64,000 bases of DNA, taken from Collimonas arenae (lineage in GTDB: Bacteria; Pseudomonadota; Gammaproteobacteria; Burkholderiales; Burkholderiaceae_D). The stretch's first letter is position 1; each line of letters opens with the position of its first letter. Location: NCBI RefSeq assembly GCF_000786695.1, contig NZ_CP009962.1, forward strand, positions 2,418,001 to 2,482,000, in the 5' to 3' direction. Below the pieces are notes generated by a model. The model was not told where the DNA came from and searched no databases. It saw only the letters and a list, made by a program, of their open reading frames with translations. Both the position numbers and the translations under genes were made by a program. Positions 24,980-34,081 of this stretch are shown piece by piece.

Positions 24980-26188
24980 ATGCTTTCCACTGCTTCCCGT
25001 CCCTATATCGCCGCTTCCGTCCCTGTTTTGCGTGAACATGGCGTCACCATTACCCGTTGCTTCTACCAGCGTTTATTTGTCGCCCACCCTGAGTTGAAGA
25101 ATATTTTCAACATGCCGAACCAGGAATCCGGTACCCAGCAGCAGGCGTTGGCCTCGGCCATCTTTGCCTACGCTGCCAATATCGATAATCCCGATGCGCT
25201 GGCGCCGGTTATCAGCCGCATCGTGCAAAAGCATGTGAGCCTGGGAATAAAGGCTGAGCACTATCCGATCGTCGGCAAACATTTGCTGGATGCGATTGCA
25301 GAGATCCTCGGCGCTGCGGCCACGCCGGAACTGTTGGCTGCATGGGCCGAAGCCTATGGCTTGCTGGCCGATGCCCTGATCGCGGAAGAGCGTAAGCTTT
25401 ACCAGGCGCATGGCGTCGAACCGGGCGAGTATCGTTCGATGACTGTGATACGCAAGCAGAAAGAAAGCGAAACGGTCACGTCCTTTTATTTGCAAGCGAG
25501 CGACGGTTCCGAGCTGCCGTCCTTCCAGCCCGGCCAGTACATTAGCGTCGCCGTCAATGTCGCGGAACTGTCATTGCGCCAGTTGCGGCAGTACAGTCTG
25601 TCCGATGCGCCCGGCACCGGCTATTGGCGTATCAGCGTCAAGCGCGAAGAGGGGAGTCCGGCGGGCCTGGTATCGAATCTGCTGCATGACCAGTACCAGG
25701 AAGGCGACGTACTGTGGGTCAGCCCGCCTTGCGGCGACTTTGTTTTGTCGCCGGAGAGTACCGTCACGCCGCTGGTAATGATCAGCGCCGGCGTCGGCGT
25801 TACGCCGATGATGAGCATGCTGCACAGTAGTCTGGAGCACAGTCCGGAACGGCCAGTCAATTTCCTGTATGCCACGCTCGACGGCCAGCACCATCCGCTC
25901 AAGCATGAGTTGAACAAGCTGCTGTTGCAGCATGCGCAGATGCAGTCGTATGTTGCTTATGAGCGGCCGGCGGCGAACGATTGTGTGCCGCAGGATTATC
26001 AGCAACAAGGTTATCTGCGGCTGGCGGCGGTGCCGGATGCCTTGTTGCCGCAGAACGCCGTGTATTTCTTGTGCGGACCTGCGCCGTTCATGCAAGCGCA
26101 ACGTAAGGCTTTGCTGGAGCGCGGCGTCGCCGAGCAACAGATCCAGCAGGAAGTCTTTGGGCCATCTTTGCTGGAACATTTGCAATAA
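24980..26188 (+). CDS. hmp: Flavohemoglobin, nitric oxide dioxygenase
   Basis: 402 residues from the ATG at 24980 (AGGAG just upstream; a TTG two codons earlier is not needed). Converts NO and O2 to nitrate with NAD(P)H. Globin domain 1-140 with Y29, Q53 and proximal H85 at the same positions as in E. coli Hmp. A FAD domain follows with RQYS at 203-206, then an NAD domain with GVGVTPMM at about 271-278. Regulation by NsrR is indicated by the adjacent repressor gene and the operator at 24944-24968. Confidence 0.96.
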   Translation: MLSTASRPYIAASVPVLREHGVTITRCFYQRLFVAHPELKNIFNMPNQESGTQQQALASAIFAYAANIDNPDALAPVISRIVQKHVSLGIKAEHYPIVGKHLLDAIAEILGAAATPELLAAWAEAYGLLADALIAEERKLYQAHGVEPGEYRSMTVIRKQKESETVTSFYLQASDGSELPSFQPGQYISVAVNVAELSLRQLRQYSLSDAPGTGYWRISVKREEGSPAGLVSNLLHDQYQEGDVLWVSPPCGDFVLSPESTVTPLVMISAGVGVTPMMSMLHSSLEHSPERPVNFLYATLDGQHHPLKHELNKLLLQHAQMQSYVAYERPAANDCVPQDYQQQGYLRLAAVPDALLPQNAVYFLCGPAPFMQAQRKALLERGVAEQQIQQEVFGPSLLEHLQ

Positions 26189-26202
26189 GCGCAGAGCAGG
26201 AC

Positions 26203-26228
26203 AATGGCCGGCGTGCAATGCGCCGGCT
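26203..26228 (+). terminator. Weak hairpin after hmp
   Basis: Stem GCCGGCG/CGCCGGC with a loop of about 7 bases, 16 bases after the hmp stop. There is no run of T behind it, so it may be an RNA-stabilising hairpin rather than an intrinsic terminator. Confidence 0.4.
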
Positions 26229-26420
26229 AGTTATGGCTGCAGCCTAGCACCGGGTCAAGCCGGTACAAATATCTCCCTTCCGAATGTCAAACAATACGTT
26301 AGCTACAGGCGAGTAAATGTCTAATTGTTCCTGTGGAATCGGCGATGTATACATGATGACGATTCTCATTTTGATGTGGTAATGTTCCACTCCTAAAAAT
26401 TTATTAATGATAGGAAGACG

Positions 26421-28484
26421 ATGCGAATTCATTGGCTTTTTGCCGCACTGCTGGTTCCAGGCATGACGATGGCAGCGGAGGGGATGTGGACGCTGGACAA
26501 TTTACCGAAGGCGAAGATGCAGGCCGAATACGGGTTTACTCCGAACGATGCGTGGATCAAGCGCACCATGCTGGGTTCGGTGCGGATTGCCGGCGGCTGC
26601 TCGGCATCCTTTGTATCGAAGGACGGCCTGGTGATGACCAATCACCATTGCGCATCCGAATGCCTTGATCAAATGTCGACGGCGAAAAAGAACCTGATCA
26701 AGGATGGCTTCCTGGCCAAGAATCGTGAGCAGGAACTGAGCTGTCCTGAGATCGAACTGAACCGTCTGGAGCAGATCACCGACGTCACCACCCAAGTCAA
26801 GAGCGCGACCGCTGGCCTGGATGGCGCGGCCTTCAAGAATGCACAAAACGCGATCAAAGCCAAACTGACTTCAGCATGCGTCGGCAACGATAAGGAAACC
26901 GTGCGCTGCGACGTCGTCGATTTGTATCATGGCGGCCAGTACCAGGTTTACAAATATCATCGCTTCCAGGACACCCGCCTGGTATGGGCGCCAGAAAAAG
27001 CCGCGGCTTTCTTCGGCGGCGATCCTGATAACTTCAATTTCCCGCGCTACGATCTCGATATCACCTTGCTGCGTGCCTATGAAGACGGCAAGCCTGCCAA
27101 GATCGAGAACTATTTCCCGTTCAGTAAAAATGGCGCCGAAGAAGGCGAAATGGTATTCGTCACTGGCCAGCCGGGTTCGACCCAGCGCCAGCTGACCGTA
27201 TCGCAGCTGACTACTTTACGCGACCTGACGTTGGTCAACACCCTGATCCGCTTGTCGGAATTGCGCGGCGTGCTGGAACAATACAGCAAGAGCAGCCCGG
27301 AAGCGGCTCGCAATGCGGGTCAAATGTTGTTCGGCGTAGAAAACGGCTACAAGGCCCTGCGTGGCCGCCTCAGCGCCTTGCAAGACCCGGTGCTGATGCA
27401 GCAAAAGCAAGACGATGAAACTGCACTGCGTAAATTTGTCGCACAAAATCCAGCCTTGCAAGCCAAGGTGGGCGGCGCCTGGGATGCGATCGCCGCTTCC
27501 CAGCAAGCGTATCGCCAGATCGAAGCGCCTTACGGCATGATCGAAGGCGGTCGCGGTTTCAACAGCAAGTACTTCAGCTACGCACGCGACCTGGTGCGTG
27601 GAGCAGAAGAACGCGCCAAACCGAATGGCGAACGGCTGCCGGAATATGCCGATGCCAAGCTGCCTGAGGTCGAGCAGGAGCTGTTCTCTACAGCGCCGAT
27701 ATACCCTGATTTCGAAAAAGTGACACTTGGGCTGTCGTTCACCAAGATGCGTGAAATCCTCGGCGCCGACGATGCTTTCGTCAAGCAGGTACTCGGTAAG
27801 CAAACGCCGGACCAGCTCAGCGCCGCTTTGATCGATAACACCAAGCTGGGCGACCCGGCGGTACGCAAGGCGCTGTGGCAGGGCGGCAAGGAAGCCATCC
27901 TGAAATCCAACGATCCTTTCATCAAAATGGAGTTGGCGCTGGATTCGGCCTCGCGGGCAATTCGCAGCCGTTATGAAAAAGAGGTGGAGTCAGTCCAGCA
28001 AAAGAATTCGGAGCTGATTGCCCAGGCGCGTTTTGCGCAACAAGGCACCAGCGCCTATCCGGACGCGACGTTCACCTTGCGCCTGTCCTATGGCGAAGTG
28101 AAGGGCTGGAAAGAGGGCGACAAACAGATCCCGCCGTTTACCACTATCGGCGGCGCGTTTGAGCGCGACACCGGCGCCGACCCGTTCGCCTTGCCGGCAT
28201 CCTGGCATGCTGCCAAGGCAGCGGGCAAGCTGAACCTGGCGCAACGCTACGATCTGGTCACAACCAACGACATCATCGGCGGCAATTCCGGCAGCCCGAT
28301 GATCAACCGCAACGGTGAGATCGTCGGCCTGATTTTCGACGGCAATATCCATTCGCTGGGTGGCGCGTTCTGGTTCGACCCGCGCTACAACAGGTCGGTT
28401 GCTGTGCATAGCGGTGCGATTCTGGAAACGCTGAAAAATGTCTACGGCGGCGAGGAACTGGCCAAGGAAATCCTGGCGCATTGA
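26421..28484 (+). CDS. S46-family dipeptidyl-peptidase, DPP7-like
   Basis: 687 residues with a signal peptide (MRIHWLFAALLVPGMTMAAE). Serine peptidase with a chymotrypsin-like double barrel split by a helical domain: catalytic His in VMTNHHCASE (H75/H76) and Ser S623 in GGNSGSP. The residue 18 positions after the serine is Gly (FDGN), matching DPP7 enzymes that prefer hydrophobic P1 residues rather than the Arg of DPP11 (acidic P1). It removes dipeptides from the N-terminus of oligopeptides in the periplasm. It stands alone, followed by a terminator. Confidence 0.9.
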   Translation: MRIHWLFAALLVPGMTMAAEGMWTLDNLPKAKMQAEYGFTPNDAWIKRTMLGSVRIAGGCSASFVSKDGLVMTNHHCASECLDQMSTAKKNLIKDGFLAKNREQELSCPEIELNRLEQITDVTTQVKSATAGLDGAAFKNAQNAIKAKLTSACVGNDKETVRCDVVDLYHGGQYQVYKYHRFQDTRLVWAPEKAAAFFGGDPDNFNFPRYDLDITLLRAYEDGKPAKIENYFPFSKNGAEEGEMVFVTGQPGSTQRQLTVSQLTTLRDLTLVNTLIRLSELRGVLEQYSKSSPEAARNAGQMLFGVENGYKALRGRLSALQDPVLMQQKQDDETALRKFVAQNPALQAKVGGAWDAIAASQQAYRQIEAPYGMIEGGRGFNSKYFSYARDLVRGAEERAKPNGERLPEYADAKLPEVEQELFSTAPIYPDFEKVTLGLSFTKMREILGADDAFVKQVLGKQTPDQLSAALIDNTKLGDPAVRKALWQGGKEAILKSNDPFIKMELALDSASRAIRSRYEKEVESVQQKNSELIAQARFAQQGTSAYPDATFTLRLSYGEVKGWKEGDKQIPPFTTIGGAFERDTGADPFALPASWHAAKAAGKLNLAQRYDLVTTNDIIGGNSGSPMINRNGEIVGLIFDGNIHSLGGAFWFDPRYNRSVAVHSGAILETLKNVYGGEELAKEILAH

Positions 28485-28505
28485 AACGGATAAGTCTTCT
28501 ATAAT

Positions 28506-28541
28506 AAATCCCTCCCGGCGGAAACGCCCGGAGGGATTTTT
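28506..28541 (+). terminator. Terminator after the S46 peptidase gene
   Basis: Stem AATCCCTCC/GGAGGGATT with an upper GCG/CGC pair and GAAA loop, followed by TTT, 21 bases after the stop. Confidence 0.85.
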
Positions 28542-28583
28542 CATTGCAGCTCCCATCGATAGCCCATCATGAAGGAGAGTGAT

Positions 28584-29150
28584 TTGGAAATATTAATTCT
28601 TGGCCTGGTTCTCTTTCTAGGTCTTCATCTGATTCCCACCTTGCCATTATTGAAAGCAAGGTTGGTCCAGAGTGCCGGTGAAAATCGCTACAAAGGCATG
28701 TTTGCGATCCTGTCCGCGCTTGGACTGATTCTGATTATCTTCGGCTATGCCAGGGCCCCGGCCGAACCTCGGCTGTTCAATTCATTCATAGGTGCGATCC
28801 ATGGCGCACCGCTGGCAATGGTGATCAGTTTCATCCTGCTTGCGGCGGCAAATATGAAGACGCATATCCGCGCATGGGTAAAACATCCGATGTTGCTGGG
28901 GATAGGCATCTGGGCTCTGGTGCACTTGCTGGCAAACGGCCATGCCAAAGCCACGGTGTTGTTTTCCGCGTTCCTGGCTTACGTCGTGTTTGATTTGATT
29001 TCAGTCATCAGGCGTCAAACATACAAGCCATTCGTACCGGCGCTAAAGTTTGACGTGATCGCCGTTATCTCGGGTTTGCTGCTGGCGTTGCTGGTCATGA
29101 CTTTTCATCGCCAGTTGATGGGCGTGGCGGTGGTGCCTTGGGGTGTATAG
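28584..29150 (+). CDS. NnrU-family membrane protein
   Basis: 188 residues from a TTG at 28584, chosen because AAGGAGAG lies 5 bases before it and the protein then starts EILILGLVLFLGLH as in relatives. An ATG at 28569 is the alternative but has no ribosome-binding site. About six hydrophobic segments; motifs RYKGMFAILSALGLILIIFGY, KTHIRAWVKHPMLLG and WALVHLLANGH are typical of NnrU. NnrU was named for a role in nitric/nitrite reductase expression and is related to plant zeta-carotene isomerase, a haem-containing membrane protein. Its exact role here is unknown; hmp and nsrR lie 2.4 kb away. Confidence 0.88.
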   Translation: MEILILGLVLFLGLHLIPTLPLLKARLVQSAGENRYKGMFAILSALGLILIIFGYARAPAEPRLFNSFIGAIHGAPLAMVISFILLAAANMKTHIRAWVKHPMLLGIGIWALVHLLANGHAKATVLFSAFLAYVVFDLISVIRRQTYKPFVPALKFDVIAVISGLLLALLVMTFHRQLMGVAVVPWGV

Positions 29151-29193
29151 CAAGTTCCGGTGGGCCGGTGGCGCAATCTTATTTTAGGTGAAC

Positions 29194-29514
29194 ATGACTT
29201 TTCTACACTATGTGGCGGTTTTTTTCGCCGGAGCGTTCCTGTGCAATTGCATTCCGCATTTGGCCAGCGGCTTGCGCGGTGACGCGTTTCCCACGCCTTT
29301 CGCCAAGCCGCGCGGGGTGGGCGATTCGTCGCCGGCGCTGAATTTTCTCTGGGGCTCGGCAAATCTGCTGGCCGGTGCAATCCTGTATGTGTGGTCAGCG
29401 GTGACGATGGGCGTCAGCCTGGAATTTGGCTTGTTCATTGCCGGCTTTCTCATTTTGGGACTTTACCTGTCAAGTCATTTCGGCGTGGTTCGCCGCGACA
29501 GGAAGCAGCTATAG
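29194..29514 (+). CDS. Small hypothetical integral membrane protein
   Basis: 106 residues from the ATG at 29194 (AGGTGA 5 bases upstream). Three hydrophobic segments: about residues 4-22 (YVAVFFAGAFLCNCIPHLA), 47-70 (ALNFLWGSANLLAGAILYVW) and 73-95. The loop GLRGDAFPTPFAKPRGVGDSS is polar and proline-rich. Not recognised beyond a conserved-looking small membrane protein. It lies 43 bases after the NnrU gene on the same strand and its stop overlaps the converging NAD(P)HX-repair gene by 6 bases. Confidence 0.7.
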   Translation: MTFLHYVAVFFAGAFLCNCIPHLASGLRGDAFPTPFAKPRGVGDSSPALNFLWGSANLLAGAILYVWSAVTMGVSLEFGLFIAGFLILGLYLSSHFGVVRRDRKQL

Positions 29515-31029
29515 AGCAGGCTGTCGGCGCTCTTGCACCAGTTGGTTCAGTAGCAGCCGGACTTCAGGAATCAGTTCACTGGCAGTCAAGCCGATCGGCC
29601 CGACGCCTTGCGCCACCAATTGATCGGCGGCGTGCCCGTGCAACCATACTGCGGCCAGTGCAGCTTCCCACTGCGGCCAGCCCTGCGCCAGCAAGGCACC
29701 GCAAATGCCTGATAAGACATCACCGCTTCCGGCAGTCGCCAGCGCCGGATTGCCTGTGGAGTTGACGACTACTGCGCCATCGGCGCGAGCGATAATGCTG
29801 CCGGCCCCCTTGAGCACCACGACTGCATTGAAGCGGTAGGCAAGGCTGCGTGCCGCCGCTACCCGACTAGCCTGGATCTCGCTGGTGCTGACGCCGAGCA
29901 GACGCGCCGCTTCCAGCGGGTGTGGTGTCATGAGTACAGCGTGCTGACGTTGCCCCACCTGGGCGTGTAACTGTGGCTGGCGCGCCAGCAGATTGAGAGC
30001 ATCCGCGTCCAGCACCAGCCAGCTGAGCGCATCCAGCGCCCGCGTCAGCAGCGCCAGCGCACTATCAGCCATCCCTAAACCAGTACCGACAACTAGTACG
30101 GCGGATGAGAAATCGAGATCGGCGGCATGGCGGCACATTAATTCCGGCTGCGCATTGTCATACGCCGGCGGGTTGTCCGCATAGCCGACAAACACGCGTC
30201 CGGCGCCACATTTGGCGGCTGCGCGCGCTGCCAGGATCGGTGCGCCAGCCATGCCCGGCGCACCACCGATCACGGCGACATCGCCAAAACTGCCTTTGTG
30301 CGAGTTGCGCTGGCGCGGTTGCAAATACTCGCCGAACAGGTCCGGCTGGTTCAGCCACATATTCGGCGCGGGCAAGTAATGCTCGGCAATCGCTAGTGCC
30401 GCTACATCGACAATGCCGGCGTAATCGGGGCCGTCGCCGGTATGCAAGCCGGCTTTGTCGGCGATGAAAGTAATGGTGTGGCTGGCTTTCACGGCAATGC
30501 CGCTGGCGCCGCCGACGACGGTGCCTGTATCGGCGTCAAGGCCGCTTGGCACATCCAGCGCCAGCACCGGACAGGGCATGGCATTCATTGCCAGCACCAG
30601 GTTGCGCCACTCGCCGTCAAGGGGGCGGCTCAAGCCGATGCCGAACAGGCCATCGATGACCAAGGTCCATTGACTGGCGTCGATTTCAGGGAATTGTTCG
30701 GGCGGCATCAGGTGCACGCCCTGTTTCTGGGCGCGGACCAATGCCTGCGCGGCGTCTGATGGTAATTGCGAGGGTGGTGTTTTGAGCAGGACGACGACCT
30801 CGGCGCCGGCTTTGGCCAGGCCGGCTGCGGCTTCCAGTGCGTCGCCGCCGTTGTTGCCGGGGCCGGCCATGACCAGTATCGCGGCGCTATGGGGCGGGCA
30901 GGGTAGCAGCCGCAAGGCTGCTTGCGCTGCAGCTTGGCCGGCGCGTTGCATCAGAGTGTAGGCTGGCAGATCGCGCAGGGCGGCTTGCTCGATTTTTCTG
31001 ACTTCGGCTACTGTGTAGATGACGCTCAT
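29509..31029 (-). CDS. nnr: Bifunctional NAD(P)H-hydrate epimerase / ADP-dependent NAD(P)H-hydrate dehydratase
   Basis: 506 residues. Repairs hydrated NAD(P)H: the N-terminal YjeF_N domain (about 1-215; GPGNNGGDALEAAAGL and DGLFGIGLSRPL) epimerises the S/R forms. The C-terminal ribokinase-like domain (about 225-500; HKGSFGDVAVIGGAPGMAGAPILAARAA, LTPHPLEAARLLG and the GSGDVLSGICGALLAQG nucleotide site) dehydrates the S form with ADP. Full-length two-domain version as in E. coli YjeF. It converges on and overlaps the small membrane-protein gene by 6 bases. Confidence 0.93.
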   Translation of the reverse strand: MSVIYTVAEVRKIEQAALRDLPAYTLMQRAGQAAAQAALRLLPCPPHSAAILVMAGPGNNGGDALEAAAGLAKAGAEVVVLLKTPPSQLPSDAAQALVRAQKQGVHLMPPEQFPEIDASQWTLVIDGLFGIGLSRPLDGEWRNLVLAMNAMPCPVLALDVPSGLDADTGTVVGGASGIAVKASHTITFIADKAGLHTGDGPDYAGIVDVAALAIAEHYLPAPNMWLNQPDLFGEYLQPRQRNSHKGSFGDVAVIGGAPGMAGAPILAARAAAKCGAGRVFVGYADNPPAYDNAQPELMCRHAADLDFSSAVLVVGTGLGMADSALALLTRALDALSWLVLDADALNLLARQPQLHAQVGQRQHAVLMTPHPLEAARLLGVSTSEIQASRVAAARSLAYRFNAVVVLKGAGSIIARADGAVVVNSTGNPALATAGSGDVLSGICGALLAQGWPQWEAALAAVWLHGHAADQLVAQGVGPIGLTASELIPEVRLLLNQLVQERRQPAL

Positions 31030-31174
31030 GGTAATGGAATACTCCGTGGTCCGTTAGCTGGGGCAGCGCCGCGTGGCCATAGACACTTGGCTATAGCAAT
31101 TTTACGACGATAAGGCGTGTCGTAAAAAAAACTGGCCGCACGTCACTGTGACGCTGATCAACCCTGAGCAAGGG

Positions 31175-32440
31175 TCAGCGATAGCGGGTTACCGTCAACC
31201 CATCCAGGTCGACTTCGGGCGCCCGTCCTGAGATCTGGTCTGCCAATACCTTGGCTGCGCCCAGCGCCATGCTCCAGCCTGAACCGCCATGGGCGATGTT
31301 GACGAATACATTGCTGGCGCCGGTAGGCCCAATCAACGGCACTTCATCGGCCAGCATAGGTGTGTGACCACACCAGAAACTGGCGCTGTTGAAATTGGCG
31401 GCGTCGGGGAACCAGTCGTGCGCGACTTTGAGCAAGGTGCGCAGCGCCTTGTCGTCGATCGCCATGTCTTTGGCGCCGAACTCGGCGATGCCGGCCAGGC
31501 GCATGCGGTCGCCGATGCGCGCCATGGTGATTTGGTATTTGTCGTCCAGCGCTGCCATGTGCGGCGCCACTTCGTAATTCTTGACGCTGGCGGTGGCGGT
31601 ATAGGTCTTGATGGCGTGTAGCGGCAAGCGCAATCCCAACGGCTTCAACAGCTGGGCGCTGGCGCTGCCGGCGGCGCAGACGACGGCATCAGCGTGCAAG
31701 ACCTCGCCGCCTATGTGCAAGCCGACCTTGGCGCCGTGCGGATCGATCGCGGTGACCAGGCTGTCGAAATGGAACTGCACGCCCAGTCCTTGCAGGATGG
31801 CTTTCAACTGCTTGGTAAACAAGGTGCAATTGCCTGAGCCCGTATCCGGGAAGTGCAGGCTGCCGGCAAGTTTTCCGGCGCTGGCCAGGGACGGTTCCAG
31901 CGCCCGTGTTGCGGCTTCATCCAGCAACCGGTGAACCACGCCGCATTCTGTAAGCAGTTCCTGGACGGGAGCCAGCGCGGCAAGTTCGGCTTCGTTGCGA
32001 AACAAGCGCAGCAGGCCTGGGTTCTGCTCGAAATCGAGCTGGAAATGTTGCTGGATTTGCTCCAGCAGATCCTGGCTGTACGATGCCAATCGCTGCATCT
32101 GATGGGTATGGGCGCGAAACCGCTGGATCTCGGATTCGGCCATCCAGCGCCGCATCCAGCGCCAGAGCGAGGGGCTGAGGCGGGCGTTGAGGACGTTAGG
32201 GGCCTCTTGATTGAACATTCCAGCCAGGATTTTTTTGCGCATGCCTGGCACCGACCAGGGCATTGCCGCTCCGGCCGACAAGATGCCGGAATTTCCCAGC
32301 GTCGATTGTTCGGCCACATTGCTGCGTTTTTCAACCACTGCCACCTGGTGTCCGGCTTCGGCTAGAAAATAGGCACTGCAGACTCCCATCACGCCGCCGC
32401 CGATAACCACGATTTGTTTCTGTGTCTGGTGCTGTATCAC
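31175..32440 (-). CDS. FAD-dependent D-amino-acid dehydrogenase, DadA-like
   Basis: About 421 residues from a GTG at 32440 (GAGA 6 bases upstream); a TTG at 32452 is the alternative. FAD-binding Rossmann motif VVIGGGVMGVCSAYFLAEAG close to the N-terminus. The C-terminal HGGSGWSMALGAAKVLADQISG is the second FAD motif of the DAO family. STLGNSGILSAG and the overall length fit the DadA small subunit, which oxidises D-amino acids at the membrane and passes electrons to quinones. No dadX or lrp gene is adjacent; the window does contain alr about 20 kb away. A glycine-oxidase-like activity is an alternative. Confidence 0.82.
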   Translation of the reverse strand: MIQHQTQKQIVVIGGGVMGVCSAYFLAEAGHQVAVVEKRSNVAEQSTLGNSGILSAGAAMPWSVPGMRKKILAGMFNQEAPNVLNARLSPSLWRWMRRWMAESEIQRFRAHTHQMQRLASYSQDLLEQIQQHFQLDFEQNPGLLRLFRNEAELAALAPVQELLTECGVVHRLLDEAATRALEPSLASAGKLAGSLHFPDTGSGNCTLFTKQLKAILQGLGVQFHFDSLVTAIDPHGAKVGLHIGGEVLHADAVVCAAGSASAQLLKPLGLRLPLHAIKTYTATASVKNYEVAPHMAALDDKYQITMARIGDRMRLAGIAEFGAKDMAIDDKALRTLLKVAHDWFPDAANFNSASFWCGHTPMLADEVPLIGPTGASNVFVNIAHGGSGWSMALGAAKVLADQISGRAPEVDLDGLTVTRYR

Positions 32441-32768
32441 TATTGTTCTCAAGGGGGTTCTGCGAAGATATCCGGGCGATTGCTACAGGACGTCTTATTG
32501 ATCTGCGTGCCGGAACGTCTTCCACGGAAGTGCGTGAAAGGCGTTCAATGTCATGCAGCGAACAGAATCATACCTTGAATTACTTGATAACAGGACAGCA
32601 CAGTACGCTTTTACATTTTTCTACAGAGGCGGGGCGTTATCGCCCCTGTGAATGCAGCACTTTAGCGATTGCGCACCGGTTTTCAAACTGTTACTGACGT
32701 ACTGCGCAATCGATGTGGAAATGACGGAAAATCCGCATCGCCAGAGGGCAGGTCTGAACGTGCGGCAA
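32441..32768. other. Intergenic region between the DadA-like gene and DUF2252 gene
   Basis: 328 bases between two minus-strand genes. It should contain the promoter of the DadA-like gene. A hairpin GGGGCG-TTAT-CGCCCC is at 32631-32646. Short frames present do not look coding, and no regulator site is clear. Confidence 0.4.
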
Positions 32769-33971
32769 TTACAATTCAAACGCTCCGGCATCATATCCCT
32801 TGCAATACGTCTGCCAATCCTTGCGTACCTGTACCGCACAAGCCTCGGCCGCATCCTGCAGCTGTTTTTTCCATTTCTTGCTTTGCCCGAAAGCGATCAG
32901 TTCGTCGGCAATCGCCGAGCCCTGGCGGCCGGCACTGCGCAATTGTGCCCAGCCGACGATGCTGCCCATGGTGGCCATCACTTGCTGGATTTCATTGGCG
33001 CCGTGGTGTGGCTGCTTGAGCGTCACCCGGTCTTCGCTTGGTTGCAAGCCGCGCAGCACGTAGGAAGTCTTGCCGAGCATGACCGGTTGCAGGAAAGCCA
33101 TGGAAACCGCCTGGCAGCGTCGCTGCAGCGACACCACGCGCTGCGCGTCGCTGTTCCATTTAGGTTGCGCCACTTTCAAAAACGGTGTCAGGGAAGATGG
33201 CAGGGCCTGCTTCAGATCCAGCAAGAAGTTGCCGTCTGGAGAGCCCTTGCCCTGTATCAGAATGACATAGCGGTCGACGCCGAGACTGCCGGTGCCGGCG
33301 ATGCGGCGCGCCACGTCCAGCACTTTGTAGAACTCCGGATTCGGCTGTTCGCTGGCGAATTTTTGCATGAATTTGCTGACCTTGGCGCGCTGCTTGTCGG
33401 TGACCGGCAGTGCTTTTTTGCCATCCACCCGCAAGGTGCGCTTGGTGCCTTTGCGCACTGTACGCGTATCGAGATAGGCAGAACGCAGGCGGCCACGCAA
33501 GCCGTTGAGCAGATCGCCGACCATGCCTGAAGCGGTATCGCGCTCGATCCAGCGCGATTTGCCTAGCGTTAGCACGTTGGCATAGGCGTCGATAAAGCTG
33601 CGGCATAGCAAGCGTGTATCGGCTGGTGTGGCGGATGTGCCGTCGGCCGCAATCAGCACGCTGGTCAGGAAGCGCACTAGCTCCCAACTGGCCGGCGCCA
33701 GCATGGCTTCGTCGAAGTCGTTCATGTCGAAGTAAGCCAGGCGATTGTCGCCTTTGTAGCTGCCGAAGTTTTCAAGGTGCAGGTCGCCGCATATCCACGC
33801 CAGCGGTGCGGTCCGCATCAAGCCGCTGTAAGGAAGGCGCTCGTAAAACAGATGGCAGGTGCCGCGCAAGAATGTAAACGGGTCGCTGCGCATGTTCTTG
33901 TACTTGAGTCGCAGCCGCTGCGGATCGCGGCCGGCGTTGTACTCCTGGATGCGTTTTACTACACTGACCAT
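32769..33971 (-). CDS. DUF2252 family protein
   Basis: 400 residues, kinase-like fold of unknown substrate. Family motifs: RMRSDPF-type entry (KNMRSDPFTFLRGTCHLFY), the catalytic-loop-like WICGDLHLENFGSYKG, and the metal-loop-like YFDMNDFDEAMLAPASWELVRFL. These resemble the HxDxxxxN and D motifs of aminoglycoside phosphotransferases. GAGAGG precedes the ATG by 6 bases. No neighbour hints at the substrate. Confidence 0.88.
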   Translation of the reverse strand: MVSVVKRIQEYNAGRDPQRLRLKYKNMRSDPFTFLRGTCHLFYERLPYSGLMRTAPLAWICGDLHLENFGSYKGDNRLAYFDMNDFDEAMLAPASWELVRFLTSVLIAADGTSATPADTRLLCRSFIDAYANVLTLGKSRWIERDTASGMVGDLLNGLRGRLRSAYLDTRTVRKGTKRTLRVDGKKALPVTDKQRAKVSKFMQKFASEQPNPEFYKVLDVARRIAGTGSLGVDRYVILIQGKGSPDGNFLLDLKQALPSSLTPFLKVAQPKWNSDAQRVVSLQRRCQAVSMAFLQPVMLGKTSYVLRGLQPSEDRVTLKQPHHGANEIQQVMATMGSIVGWAQLRSAGRQGSAIADELIAFGQSKKWKKQLQDAAEACAVQVRKDWQTYCKGYDAGAFEL

Positions 33972-34081
33972 GAAAAACCTCTCGGGGATAAGACTGCTTG
34001 CATTAATCTTGCCGCCAATCTTACTGCATCATCTTGATCAAAACCTGACAAAAATAACGCAGTTCCCCCTGAGATGATGTC

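Noticed and set aside
26353..26375. Fur-box-like sequence before the S46 peptidase (GATGACGATTCTCATTTTG)
   Set aside because: Only about 13 of 19 positions match the consensus and the gene has no link to iron.
31104..31132. Inverted repeat TTTTACGAC/GTCGTAAAA between the DadA-like gene and nnr as a terminator
   Set aside because: The T run is on the wrong side for the upstream minus-strand gene; function unclear.
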